Assembly (NCBI GenBank): GCA_902477755.1
Contig: CABSIK010000005.1
Location: forward strand, 106,225-170,224
DNA: 64,000 nt
Source: an uncultured Clostridia bacterium
Lineage (GTDB): Bacteria > Bacillota > Clostridia > Lachnospirales > Anaerotignaceae
Reading direction: 5' to 3'
The position numbers and the translations under genes were made by a program. The notes below the pieces were generated by a model, which saw only the letters and a list, made by a program, of their open reading frames with translations, made no database searches and had not been told where the DNA came from. Position 1 is the stretch's first letter. The number at the start of each line of letters is the position of its first letter. This document shows, piece after piece, positions 25,335 through 35,500 of the stretch.

Positions 25335-25574
25335 ATGCTGATATTACAAAGAAAAGAGGGAGAGTCCATTCAAATAGGGGACGAGATAGAGGTGCGTGTT
25401 GTAGAGATTGGAAATGGAATCGTTAAAATTGCCATCGACGCCCCGAAGGACATCCAAATTTTCAGAAGTGAACTTTTAGCCGCCGCGGATGTCAATAAGG
25501 AAGTTATTGAACAGACAGCGGATTTGGATGCGTTGAAGCATTTTGTTAGGACTAGTAAGCCTGCTAAAAAATAA
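25335..25574 (+). CDS. csrA: Carbon storage / translational regulator CsrA
   Basis: CsrA is an RNA-binding dimer that blocks translation at GGA motifs. The N-terminus MLILQRKEGESIQIGDEIEV and the IFRSEL segment near residue 44 match the family. At 79 residues it is normal for Firmicutes. The likely target is the flagellin leader at 38470-38525, which carries three GGA motifs. A hairpin terminator follows. Confidence 0.96.
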   Translation: MLILQRKEGESIQIGDEIEVRVVEIGNGIVKIAIDAPKDIQIFRSELLAAADVNKEVIEQTADLDALKHFVRTSKPAKK

Positions 25575-25586
25575 AAAGATAAGCGG

Positions 25587-25640
25587 CACTCCATTTGTTA
25601 GACGGCATGGTGTATGAATAACAAATGGAGTGATTTTTTT
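25587..25640 (+). terminator. Rho-independent terminator after csrA
   Basis: CACTCCATTTGTTA and TAACAAATGGAGTG form a perfect 14-bp stem around an 18-nt loop, followed by a T-run. It closes the flgM-csrA operon. Confidence 0.85.
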
Positions 25641-25708
25641 ATGCCATAAGGGGAACAAAACAATGATATACAATAAGGTAGAATAAATTTCTCCAAAAAA
25701 GAGACCAG

Positions 25709-25814
25709 CTTAGGGGCATCCTTATAAGAAAACAAAGAAAGCTGAAATCCTTGTCAATATAGAGGATTTCAGCTTTCTTATTACTGAGATTTTATTTTGG
25801 TACATTAAGGGGAA
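25709..25814 (-). repeat. Intergenic two-hairpin element, copy 2 (reversed, with internal deletion)
   Basis: On the minus strand it reads from TTTCCCCTTAATG through AATAAAATCTCAGTAATAAG, the stem AAGAAAGCTGAAATCC/GGATTTCAGCTTTCTT and TTTTCTTATAAGGATGCCCCTAAG. It lacks the right arm of the first hairpin and the middle linker, as does copy 7, so both are the same reduced form. Confidence 0.85.
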
Positions 25815-26235
25815 ATGATTTTTGCAGATCTCTGGAAGAATGAAGTGGTAATATACCGTTCCAAAAGAGATAGCAAACCATGTCGGAAGAGGTTGTACAG
25901 CTTAACGAAGTAATCAAGGATGAGACCAACGAGCAGCAAGAGGCAAAGGCAAGAACATGGACTGGCATCCGTGCCAATATTGGCATGGAAAGGGGGAACC
26001 AATCTGCCGTCGAACTTATATAAAGGGAGTTTCACGGATGGCAATTCTGCCTTGATGCCGCTGTGTCTCCAGCTGTGCAATGTGGCTGTTACCCGGTGGG
26101 ACAACAACAGATACATAAACAGGAAGCCCTTGAAAATACTCCCTCAAAAGCTGTATTTATCAGCCATGGTGTCTTTTAGAAAAATTTTTATTGAAATATT
26201 TTGTTAATTTTGGATTCGTTTCCAAAAAAACGTTG
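25815..26235. other. Gene-free stretch between csrA and cheB
   Basis: No recognised gene. A 47-codon frame (25880-26023, MSEEVVQLNEVIKDETNEQQ...) looks protein-like in composition, and the frame continues open after its stop until near 26180. No ribosome-binding site is convincing. The stretch could hold a decayed gene. It also has to contain the end of the minus-strand che operon, but no clear terminator is seen. Confidence 0.35.
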
Positions 26236-27285
26236 TTATTTCAATTTTCCCATAATGATGTCAGCGATTTTTTCGCAAGGAGCCTGAATGCAAACACCGC
26301 CTATGTTATAAGCAACCATTGGCATACCATATACAACACAGCTCTCTTTATTTTGCCCAATGGTATAAGCTCCTTTTTGTCTCATAGCCAAAAGTCCGGC
26401 TGCACCATCGCTGCCCATTCCTGTTAAAATGACGCCCATTGCGTTTGCACCGACAGAATTCGCTACGGAATGAAACAGCACATCCACAGATGGCTTGTGT
26501 CCACTGACTTTTGCACCGTCATAACAGCTTACAGTATAATTGGTTCCTAATTTCACCACTTTCATTTGTTTGTCACCGGGAGCAATCAAAGCTTGACCGG
26601 GTAAAATGGGATCGCCATTTTTTGCTTCTTTTACAGTAATGCGGCAAATTTTATTTAATCGTTCCGCATACATTTTTGTAAATCCAGGCGGCATATGCTG
26701 TGTTACGACAATCCCAGGGACGTTTTGGGGCAATTGTTTTAAAATCGCCAGGGTTGCTTCTGTTCCTCCCGTTGAGGCGCCAATGGCAATGATCATGGAA
26801 TTCCGCTTTAATGCAGAAACAGAGGTGCTTTTTAAAGGAGTGACTGAATTTGAGCGTACAGGCGCGTGAATCCGCACTTTGGAGTAAGAAGCAACAACGA
26901 TTTTTCTGCTTAATTCGGCAATAAACTGATCCAGACTATTTTTGGAATTCACATTTGGTTTTCTTACAAAATCTACAGCGCCCGCAGCCAGGGCATCAAA
27001 GACGCTGATATTTAAGGAAGATACCAGAAGTACAGGAAGGGGATTTTCTACCATAAGCTGTTTTAAAAAGTCGATTCCTGTCATCCCAGGCATTTCGATA
27101 TCCAAAGTAAGAACATCTGGTTTCAGTTTTGGAATTTTCAGCTTTGCGTCATATGCGTTAATCGCATATCCAACAATCTCCAAAGAGCTTTGTTTCGCTA
27201 AATTGTCTATCAGAAATTTTCTGAAGAAAACAGAGTCATCCACAATAAGGACTTTAATTTTTTTTGATGGAAACATTTCACTCAC
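26236..27285 (-). CDS. cheB: Chemoreceptor methylesterase / glutamine deamidase CheB
   Basis: CheB has an N-terminal receiver (D16, D17, acceptor D62) and a C-terminal methylesterase domain with the catalytic triad S171 (IGASTGG), H197 (VTQHMPP) and D293 (TGMGSDG). It removes methyl groups from receptors when phosphorylated by CheA. Length 349 is normal. It is the last gene of the minus-strand cheA-cheW-cheR-cheB operon. Confidence 0.97.
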   Translation of the reverse strand: MSEMFPSKKIKVLIVDDSVFFRKFLIDNLAKQSSLEIVGYAINAYDAKLKIPKLKPDVLTLDIEMPGMTGIDFLKQLMVENPLPVLLVSSLNISVFDALAAGAVDFVRKPNVNSKNSLDQFIAELSRKIVVASYSKVRIHAPVRSNSVTPLKSTSVSALKRNSMIIAIGASTGGTEATLAILKQLPQNVPGIVVTQHMPPGFTKMYAERLNKICRITVKEAKNGDPILPGQALIAPGDKQMKVVKLGTNYTVSCYDGAKVSGHKPSVDVLFHSVANSVGANAMGVILTGMGSDGAAGLLAMRQKGAYTIGQNKESCVVYGMPMVAYNIGGVCIQAPCEKIADIIMGKLK

Positions 27286-27303
27286 TTCCTTAGATTAACT
27301 TTT

Positions 27304-28128
27304 TTACAGCTTATTGAAAGGCTTTCTATAAGTAGAAGGCATAATATATTGATAATGGGTGGATGTACGGGTGATGCTTTCGGAATGTCCAATGAGCAAA
27401 TATCCTCCAGGGTTTGTTGCGTTATAAAATCTTTGGATTAATGCATTTTTTGTATTCTGATCAAAATAAATCATTACATTGCGGCAAAAAATCACATCAA
27501 AAGGTATTTTGAAGCGGATGGGCTCCATCAAGTTAAAGGTGCGAAAAATGACATTATCTTTCAGCTCTTTACTTACAGAGACAATGGATTTATCCTGCGT
27601 GGGTTTAAAATATTCCGCTTTCCATCTGGCAGGGAGATTTGCAATGGATTCAATGGGATACTCTCCCTGCATGGCGCTTTTTAAGGCTCTTTGAGAAATA
27701 TCTGTGGCAAGGATGCGCGTATCCCACTTAGATGCATGAGAGCCCAGATAGTCTTTGATGAACATGGTGATCGTATAGGGCTCTTCTCCGGTGGAACAGC
27801 CGGCGCTCCAGATACTCAATACTTTATTTTTTTTGGTTGATACCAAATATGGAAGGATGGTATTTTGAAAAAAATCGAAATGATTTTTTTCCCGCAGAAA
27901 AAAAGTATAGTTTGTTGTCAGCTTATTCAACATAGTATCTATGTCGGCTTTACTGGCAGAGGCAGTAATATATTTTACATATTCTGTAAAATCTCTATAA
28001 CCGTTTGCCTGCAAAGTAGTGGTTAAGCGGCTTTCAATCAGTTGTTTCTTTTTTGAAAGGTCAATACCGTAATTTTGATGTACAAAATTGGCCAGTTTCA
28101 AAAAATCATTTTGAGATATTTTGTACAT
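27304..28128 (-). CDS. cheR: Chemoreceptor methyltransferase CheR
   Basis: CheR uses S-adenosylmethionine to methylate receptor glutamates. It has the N-terminal helical CheR domain and a Rossmann methyltransferase domain with WSAGCSTGEEPYT. Motifs FDVIFCRNVMIYFD and GGYLLIGHSES are conserved. ATG 28128 is preferred over 28134 because AAGGAG then lies 7 bp upstream. Length 274. Confidence 0.96.
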   Translation of the reverse strand: MYKISQNDFLKLANFVHQNYGIDLSKKKQLIESRLTTTLQANGYRDFTEYVKYITASASKADIDTMLNKLTTNYTFFLREKNHFDFFQNTILPYLVSTKKNKVLSIWSAGCSTGEEPYTITMFIKDYLGSHASKWDTRILATDISQRALKSAMQGEYPIESIANLPARWKAEYFKPTQDKSIVSVSKELKDNVIFRTFNLMEPIRFKIPFDVIFCRNVMIYFDQNTKNALIQRFYNATNPGGYLLIGHSESITRTSTHYQYIMPSTYRKPFNKL

Positions 28129-28139
28129 GATCATGCTCC

Positions 28140-28619
28140 TTAGATGGTTTTTATGGCATTGCAGTCTAAAACCAGAACTGTTGATCCATCATGAATCGTA
28201 ATGATTCCGTTTACCAGCTCCTCGCAGTTATTTACGGTGGGAGCGGATATTTTGGAGGTATCAATATCCAAAACTTGATTTACATTATCTACCATGATAC
28301 CGAGCATTGTGGAGTCGATATTTAGTACAATAATGCAGTTGGAACCATCTTCTTTTACATATTCTTCTTTGCCCATTCTTAAGCGAATATCAATGATAGG
28401 TATAATCTGACCTCTTAAGTTGATAATTCCTTTGATATAACCAGGAACGATTGGTAAAAATGTAATGACATGGTTAATAATAATTTCTGTTACATATTCG
28501 GCATCGATACCAAAAGTCAGGCGATCGGACAGAAATGTAAGGTATTTTTTTATATTTCCATTTTGAATAGATTCATTGGCTGACTTTTGGTTGGAAGTCG
28601 AGGTATTGGTTTGAGACAT
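28140..28619 (-). CDS. cheW: Chemotaxis coupling protein CheW
   Basis: A single CheW domain of 159 residues (KYLTFLSDRLTFGIDAEYVTEI and GIINLRGQIIPIIDIRLRMG). It links CheA to receptors. The first 25 residues are polar and probably unstructured. It lies between cheA and cheR with short gaps. A strong GGAGG lies upstream of the ATG. Confidence 0.96.
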   Translation of the reverse strand: MSQTNTSTSNQKSANESIQNGNIKKYLTFLSDRLTFGIDAEYVTEIIINHVITFLPIVPGYIKGIINLRGQIIPIIDIRLRMGKEEYVKEDGSNCIIVLNIDSTMLGIMVDNVNQVLDIDTSKISAPTVNNCEELVNGIITIHDGSTVLVLDCNAIKTI

Positions 28620-28636
28620 GGGATAACCTCCTTGGT

Positions 28637-30718
28637 TTAAAACTGTAGACTTTGGGCTTTCATATAAAGATTTGAAATATCAAGAATAATGCTGATATTT
28701 CCATCTCCCAGGATAGTACATCCTGCAATTCCAGAATCTTTAATATTAAAGTCGTTCAAATATGTAGGGAGCGGTTTTACAACAACTTGCTGCCCACCTA
28801 AAAGCTCATCTACAAAAAGGCAGTAGGATTTGTCGCCTGATTCTACCCAAATAATAATGCCGTCCTCAATATTTGTAACGTTTGTTTGCAGGCCATACAA
28901 TTCATAAAGTCTGAAAACAGGATAAAATTCATCCATTCGTTTGATTACTTCACTGTTATCTACATTATGTATGATTTCCGAAGCGGAAACCTTGAAGGAT
29001 TGGCGAATGTTATGGATGGGAATTGTGAAGATGGATTTTCCTACTGCAATTTCCATACCATCTACGATTGCCATTGTAAGAGGGATTTTCAAAGTGGTAA
29101 GTGTGCCCTCTCCCAATTCGCTGGAAATAGAAACGACACCGCCCACTTGTTCAATATTTTTCTTTACTACGTCCATCCCTACACCACGGCCGGAAAATTC
29201 TGTTACCGTTTCGTTGGTGGAGAAGCCTGGTACCAGAGTCAGGTTCAGTATTTCTTTTTTGCTGTATTCGGACTCAGGCTTTGTTAAAAGACCATTTCTG
29301 GCAGCTTTGCTTAAAATGGCTGCTGGATCCATACCTTTGCCGTCATCAGAAATGGAGATGATTACCTCACTACCAGTATGTTCTGCCTTTAAAGTAATTC
29401 TGCCCTTGGGGCTTTTGCCATTATGGATTCTTTCTTCGACAGTTTCTTCAATACCATGATCCATGGAATTTCTTACAATGTGCATAATAGGGTCACCGAT
29501 ACAGTCAACGATGGCTTTATCTACTTCCGTATCTTCGCCGATTAATACCAGCTCTACGTCTTTATTCAGTTTTTGTCCCATATCACGAACAATTCTATTC
29601 ATTTTTTGAAATACACCGGAGATGGGAACCATTCGGATTGACATGGTAATATCCTGAAGTTCATCGGTAAGTTTGCGAAGCTGCCGCGCGGATTTTGTAA
29701 AACTATCCAGTTTTAATCCTGCCAATTCGGGACAGGAGGTAACCATAGATTCTGTGATGACAATTTCTCCTACAATTGCCATCAGGCTGTCCAGCTTGGA
29801 CAAGTTTACGCTGATCAGGCTCTGCTTATTCTGAGAAGCGTGATTTGCAGAGACTGCGGTGGAGGCAGACGGTTGTTTGGCTGCTGGTTGTGTCACCGCG
29901 GCCTGTGTGTCAGCAGACGGAGCGACTGAGGGTGTTGATTCGTTTTCAATGATTTCGTAAGTATAGATATTGCTTTGCTCTTTTAGAATCGCAACGGATT
30001 TATCTAAAGATTCTTTTGTTTGAAAACCAACCCAAAATCCATTATCCACAATATCCTGAGCCGTATCGGAATTGTTCTCGATATCTTTCGGATAATATGT
30101 GTAATCGGAACATACGTCCTGTAAGCTGGAAATAAACATAAATGCTCTTAAGTTTTCCATGCCGCAGCCTTCGTCAAAGAAAATTCTTACGAAGAAGGGA
30201 GAAGCATCAGGAAGCTGTTCGGCGGGGACTTTTTCTGACTTCTGAGAAGTTTCTCCAGTGTTGGGCGTATCCTCCAATACTGCGTTGCCCAGATGGATAT
30301 TTATTTTATCTATAAAGTCCTTAATTTTTTGGAGTTCGTTGTCGATATTATCGGTAAGAGGTTCATCATTTTCGATTTTTTCGATTTCAGACCGCATAAA
30401 ATCTATGGTGTTGAAAACAAGGTTGAAAAGTTCATGATGCTCACTCTCACTGCATACACTGTCAAAGGTTTCTACGCCTTTGTCGCGTATGATGAAAAAC
30501 AGATCCTCTGTTTTATGGGCAATTTGCATTAAAGATGAAAACTCCATCATGGCAGAGGAACCTTTTATTGTATGCATAATACGGAAGATCTCATTTACAT
30601 CGTCTATTGTAAAGACTTTAGATTTTTCCGCATTCAGTAATATACTGTCAAGCTGCTCTAAGAGCGTATTTGTTTCGAATAAATACATATCAAGCATATT
30701 ATCCATACCATTTTCCAT
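28637..30718 (-). CDS. cheA: Chemotaxis histidine kinase CheA
   Basis: CheA is the central kinase of chemotaxis. Domains in order: HPt with H49 (RIMHTIKGSSAMM), a CheY/CheB-binding P2 domain (about 170-265), an alanine/proline-rich linker, dimerisation helix pair (from SVNLSKLDSLMAIVGEIVI), HATPase with HIVRNSMDHGIE, GKGMD and GRGVGMDVVK, and a CheW-like C-terminal domain. The length is 693. It opens the minus-strand che operon, driven by the sigma-28 site at 30765-30791. Confidence 0.97.
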   Translation of the reverse strand: MENGMDNMLDMYLFETNTLLEQLDSILLNAEKSKVFTIDDVNEIFRIMHTIKGSSAMMEFSSLMQIAHKTEDLFFIIRDKGVETFDSVCSESEHHELFNLVFNTIDFMRSEIEKIENDEPLTDNIDNELQKIKDFIDKINIHLGNAVLEDTPNTGETSQKSEKVPAEQLPDASPFFVRIFFDEGCGMENLRAFMFISSLQDVCSDYTYYPKDIENNSDTAQDIVDNGFWVGFQTKESLDKSVAILKEQSNIYTYEIIENESTPSVAPSADTQAAVTQPAAKQPSASTAVSANHASQNKQSLISVNLSKLDSLMAIVGEIVITESMVTSCPELAGLKLDSFTKSARQLRKLTDELQDITMSIRMVPISGVFQKMNRIVRDMGQKLNKDVELVLIGEDTEVDKAIVDCIGDPIMHIVRNSMDHGIEETVEERIHNGKSPKGRITLKAEHTGSEVIISISDDGKGMDPAAILSKAARNGLLTKPESEYSKKEILNLTLVPGFSTNETVTEFSGRGVGMDVVKKNIEQVGGVVSISSELGEGTLTTLKIPLTMAIVDGMEIAVGKSIFTIPIHNIRQSFKVSASEIIHNVDNSEVIKRMDEFYPVFRLYELYGLQTNVTNIEDGIIIWVESGDKSYCLFVDELLGGQQVVVKPLPTYLNDFNIKDSGIAGCTILGDGNISIILDISNLYMKAQSLQF

Positions 30719-30764
30719 ATTGTATGCACCACCTCAGTAAAATTCTTAAATAAGCTTTATATGT

Positions 30765-30791
30765 ATATCGTCAGAAAATTAAAAAAAATAA
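30765..30791 (-). promoter_or_regulatory. Sigma-28 promoter for the cheA operon
   Basis: On the minus strand TTAT (30791-30788), 15 bp, GACGATAT (30772-30765), identical in form to the cheV and flgM sites. It lies about 47 bp upstream of cheA. The opposite strand of this 100-bp gap must also start the FliK-like gene. Confidence 0.7.
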
Positions 30792-30819
30792 TAGTTGTTC
30801 AGAACAGAAGGTGAATTTT

Positions 30820-32217
30820 GTGTCGGAGATATCCAAGGTAAATACCCCGTCAATGGGATATGAAAATGTTCCAAAGACCCAAGCGGCTTCCATAAAAGAG
30901 AAAAATGTACAGAATGTTGTGGATACAACAAAGGTTACAAGGTTCGATGGAAAAAGTGGAAACGCAGAAAAGGAATTGGGGTTGAAATATGAATCCAATT
31001 TTGATTCTTTTTTAGAAATATTAAAAAATACACCCCATATAACAGAGTTATTATCGGAGATTTTTTTTCAAGCCAGCGGAGAGATGAAAGCTTCTTCTCC
31101 AAATGGTTTCTTATCTGAATTGTCCAAGCTGCTGCAGGGAATGAATTTGTCAAAAGAGGAACTGCTGCTGTTCTTAAAAGAGCAGGCTGTAGCCTCGGGA
31201 AAGTTTAACAGCAGCTTTTTTCAGGGCTTGGCAGATATATTGGAGCATACAAAATCGGCAGATTTACAAAGAGAAATTCTTCATTTCACAAAGCTGTATA
31301 ATGAAGTGTCTTCCAGTGGATCTACCTTTGAAAATATACAGTCTATATTAAAAAACATTTCGTCTTATATGCTTACCCAGCATAAGCAACCCTTTGAAGC
31401 TCTCATATCGAAGCTGTCTGTGGCGTATAAAGAAAACTGGTATGGCAATCAGGACAATGTCACAAATATACTGAAAAAGGAAATCCTCCCTTTTTTGGGG
31501 AATTATATTAAGAATACAAATAATATGGGAAGTGTTCGGGATCTTATCACCATGCTTACCTTGAATATTGTGAAGTATGAAAATGCGGATGCTGAAAAAA
31601 TGGAGACAAGCTTTCGCAGATTGATGGATTTCAGGGATTTTAAAAGCATCTTCCCCCATATGAGTGTTGACGAATTGAGAAGAATGGCTACAATGGAAAC
31701 GGAGACAGCGTTTTCCAAACAATTCGCTGAAATGATCAGAAGTGGAATGAATGGGGAAGGCGGATGGGAAACAAAGGCGGCCATGCAAACTGTTATGCAG
31801 GCAATGCTGCTGAATGAAAGTGTGTATATGCCCCTTTTGCATTTTCTTGTTCCAGCCAGTATGGCCGGAAGAACAATGTTTTCGGAGATATGGGTAGACC
31901 CAAATCATCAACAGAAAAAAGGGAGAGATACAGATGAGAGAGCCAAAAGGATTTTGATTAAATTTAATATCAAAGAGCTTGGCTTTTTTGATCTGATTAT
32001 CACACAGAACAAAACTGGGGTGGATTTAGAGCTTTACTACCCGGAAATGCTGAAAAAAATGGAAAGCACCATAAAAAAAGATGTTGGAAAAATAATAGAA
32101 AAAAACGGGATGACCTTAAAAATGTTTACCCTTAATATATCTTCCAAAGAGAAGAAACTGGAAGAGGTTTTCCCTAAAATATATGAAAGGATCAATACAG
32201 TAGATGTTAAAATCTAA
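30820..32217 (+). CDS. FliK-like / YlqG-type flagellar protein
   Basis: The 465-residue protein is helical in its first two thirds. Its C-terminal about 100 residues resemble the hook-length-control (FliK) C-terminal domain (KFNIKELGFFDLIITQNKTGVDLELYYPE). It is followed, with a 14-bp overlap, by a FlhB C-terminal homologue. The same two-gene arrangement is known as ylqG-ylqH in Bacillus. It may act in hook length or secretion switching, but this is inferred. The GTG at 30820 with GAAGGTGA upstream is preferred; GTG 30811 is possible. Confidence 0.65.
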   Translation: MSEISKVNTPSMGYENVPKTQAASIKEKNVQNVVDTTKVTRFDGKSGNAEKELGLKYESNFDSFLEILKNTPHITELLSEIFFQASGEMKASSPNGFLSELSKLLQGMNLSKEELLLFLKEQAVASGKFNSSFFQGLADILEHTKSADLQREILHFTKLYNEVSSSGSTFENIQSILKNISSYMLTQHKQPFEALISKLSVAYKENWYGNQDNVTNILKKEILPFLGNYIKNTNNMGSVRDLITMLTLNIVKYENADAEKMETSFRRLMDFRDFKSIFPHMSVDELRRMATMETETAFSKQFAEMIRSGMNGEGGWETKAAMQTVMQAMLLNESVYMPLLHFLVPASMAGRTMFSEIWVDPNHQQKKGRDTDERAKRILIKFNIKELGFFDLIITQNKTGVDLELYYPEMLKKMESTIKKDVGKIIEKNGMTLKMFTLNISSKEKKLEEVFPKIYERINTVDVKI

Positions 32218-32500
32218 TCTGAACAAACGTGCGGTAGCATTGAAATATGAGGGCAATGAGGTTGCGCCTATGGTGATTGCCACAGGAATGGGAGCCTTGG
32301 CCGAAAAAATAGTAGAAACAGCAGTCGCAAATAATGTTCCGGTGTTTGAGGATAACTCCTTGGCAACGCTGCTGTCCAGACTGGAATTGGGAGAGGCGAT
32401 ACCGGAGGAATTATATCAGGCGATTGTAGATATTTATGTTTATTTTCTTCATTTCTCTTTAGACGCAGATCAGGAAGAGGATGAGAAGGATGAAAAATAG
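32204..32500 (+). CDS. FlhB C-terminal domain homologue (YlqH/FlhX-type)
   Basis: This 98-residue protein matches the cytoplasmic C-terminal domain of FlhB after the cleavage point (RAVALKYEGNEVAPMVIATG... NNVPVFEDNSLATLLSRLELG). It lacks the membrane domain and the NPTH cleavage motif. Such proteins are thought to be able to replace the cleaved FlhB fragment. It overlaps the FliK-like gene, so the two are co-translated. Confidence 0.85.
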   Translation: MLKSNLNKRAVALKYEGNEVAPMVIATGMGALAEKIVETAVANNVPVFEDNSLATLLSRLELGEAIPEELYQAIVDIYVYFLHFSLDADQEEDEKDEK

Positions 32501-32522
32501 GATTAGGAGGTTTCAAACAGAT

Positions 32523-35500
32523 ATGAAGAAATTCATTACGCTGGCGTTGGCATCGGTTCTGTTTTTAGGATCTTTTGGCACCACTGCACAGGCACAAGAT
32601 GCTGCGTTGAGTGAGCATTGGGCAGGACCGTTTATGCAGAAACTATATAATTATGGTATTATGCGAGGAGATTTGGCAGGGAATTTAAATCCAGATAAAT
32701 ATATTACCAGAGCAGAGTGTGTTTCCATGATTAACAGAGCATTGGGATATACTTCTTACAGCGGTGGGAAGTTGCCCTTCAGCGACATCAAGGGAACAGA
32801 GTGGTATGCCGATGATATTGCCATTGCATATGAAAGAGGCTATTTTTCCGGTACATCAAAAACAACTGCCGGCGCTACGGGAAACCTGACAAGAGAGCAG
32901 GCGGTCAGCCTGATCAGCAGAAATATAAAGCTGGAAGAAAAAATAGGTGAGATTACTGGTTTTACAGACAGCCGAACTTTCAGCAGTTGGAGCAAAGGCG
33001 CTATTGGAGCAGCTGCGGAGAAAGACTATGTAAGTGGATATTCTGATGGCTCCTTCAGACCAGCCAACTATATTACCAGAGGGGAATTTGCAAAAATACT
33101 TTCTGATGTCATCGGTGTATTGATAGATGACAGTACCTATCAGTCTTATGGCGCAGTTTATGGAAATGTTACCATTACCATGTCTGGATGCACATTGGAA
33201 AATACAGTAATCAACGGTGATTTGTATATTACCGCCGGCGTAGGCAGCGGATATGTGAATCTCCAGAATGTATATGTAACAGGTGAAGTCATCATCAGCG
33301 GGGGCGGTCAAAGCAACCAGAGCGACAACAGTATCAATTTCCAAGACTGTACCATAAATAAATTGATTTTGGACGGGGATGAAGATAAAGTCATATCCGT
33401 GGACGCAACAGGCGCAACCAAAATTTATAATACAGTTGTAAAAACAGACGCATATTTTGAATGCAGAAGAGGCCAGTTTATTGACATTCAGGTGGCAGGT
33501 GAGCCAGAAACCATGCTGACGCTGGCAGGGGAATTTGAAAATGTTTCTTTGATGAAGCCAGAAAACTATTTGACTTTAGGCAGAGGAAGCATAGAGAATC
33601 TTACGGTGGATGAAGATGCAACAGACAGTGTTGTGATATTGGATAGGGATACCTATGTGTCAAACGCTAGTCTGGAAGCGCCTTGCCGCATTTCTGGACT
33701 TGGTGACATGGGGGATGTAACAATTACATCTTCTGGTGTGGAAGTGGAAATGCTTCCTGATGAGATTGAGATTCGTCCGGGTATTACGGCTGTGATCGAT
33801 GGAGAAACCATGACAAGCATTGACGCCGAAGAATCCTCCTCCAGTCCAAGAATCTTAGCGGGATATCCAAAGGAGGATGAGCTGGGACCTACAAAAGCAT
33901 CTTTCCTGTATGCAACAAATAAGCCCGGCAGAGTGTTCTGGGTTGTTACGCTGGAAGAAAATGATGATGTCAGCGAGGAAGAGATTATCAAACCTACCAG
34001 CGCAAAGAATATCATCAGTTCCGGCGCATTTAATGTGGAAGTATCTCAAGACGAGATATTGAATAGTGTCAGTGGCCTTAAGGCAGACACAGACTATGTG
34101 GTTTCTGCTGTGCTTCAGGATGAACGTGGAGATATCAGTGCCATTAAAACAAATTATTTTACAACAGTAGATAATACAGTGCCATCATTTTTGAGCGGAT
34201 ATCCGAAAACAATATCTCAAAGCAGCACAACCATAGACATTTCCGTTGTGACCTCAAAAGACAGCACTGTTTACTGGGCAGTATTTCCAAAGGGAAGTGT
34301 CGCGCCCACAGCAACGGAATTGAAAAAACAAAAACTGAGCGGAGAATTGGACAGCGGCGTTGAAAAGAGATGTTATAAAAACGAGATTGCGTCCTTTACA
34401 GCAACAGGATTGCAGGAAGAAACATCTTATGATATTTATTTATTGGCCAGTGACGGCACAAATGATTCCAAGGTGGTGAAGCTGACTGCTTCCACGAAAG
34501 ATACAACGCCGCCCAAGTTTATTGAGGGATATCCGAAGCAGGATAAAGTAACAGATAAAACAGTGGATGTGAAAGTAAAGGTTAATGAGGACTGTACCAT
34601 TTATTATGTAGTCTGCAAAAAAGGAACTGTATTCCCGGCTCCCATTCCGCCATCCACAACACCGCCTGATCTGAGTTCTCCAGAAGGTATACAGGCCATC
34701 GTTACGGGGAATAATACGGAGATCAATGGCAAGAGCAGTGTGAAGGAAAATACAGAAGGAACAATTAAGATCAGCAAACTTGAGCCCCAAACAACCTATG
34801 ATCTTTATATGGTGGCACAGGACAAATCGGGGAATAATTCCGGTGGCGTCAAAATTACCATAAAAACAAAGGACATCATTGCACCAACAGCAACACAGGA
34901 GTTTTCTGCGGATGTAAATGGTGAGCCAAAGGTAGAATCTGATATTACCATTCGTTTCAGCGAGGAAGTGCTCAACCGGAATACGATGCAGTCTTTGGAT
35001 CTTGCGAATTTGAAAGATAATATTGTACTGTATCGTTTAACGGATGATGAGGAAAATGTTGTAGAGATTGACTACACGAAAGCGAAGATTGGACTGGATG
35101 ATGAGGGCAGGACTTATGTGCTGTTCCCTTCGGATAGTCTGGGTTTAAATAGTGGAGAGAAATATCAGTTTGAATTGAACTACATTGTGGATACGTCTAA
35201 TAATAAAATGAAGGACGGCACCCGTCTGGATGTATTCAAAACCCTTTCTCCTCAGGTGAAGCTGACAAAAACAGAGGCACCTCCCGAAATGGATATGACA
35301 TTTTCTTTGGAGCCCCAGGCAATACAGACTTCAGATCTTATCTTGTTTGATATGATTTTTGAATCAGACACCCTGGTGGAATTTGAACTGTATGAGAAGG
35401 ATGAAAATGGAGAATTCAAAAAATTCAGCTACAATCCTTTGATTTATAAAGACGGTGCTATGACACTGCATTATATCATAGACAGAAAGGTAAACAATCA

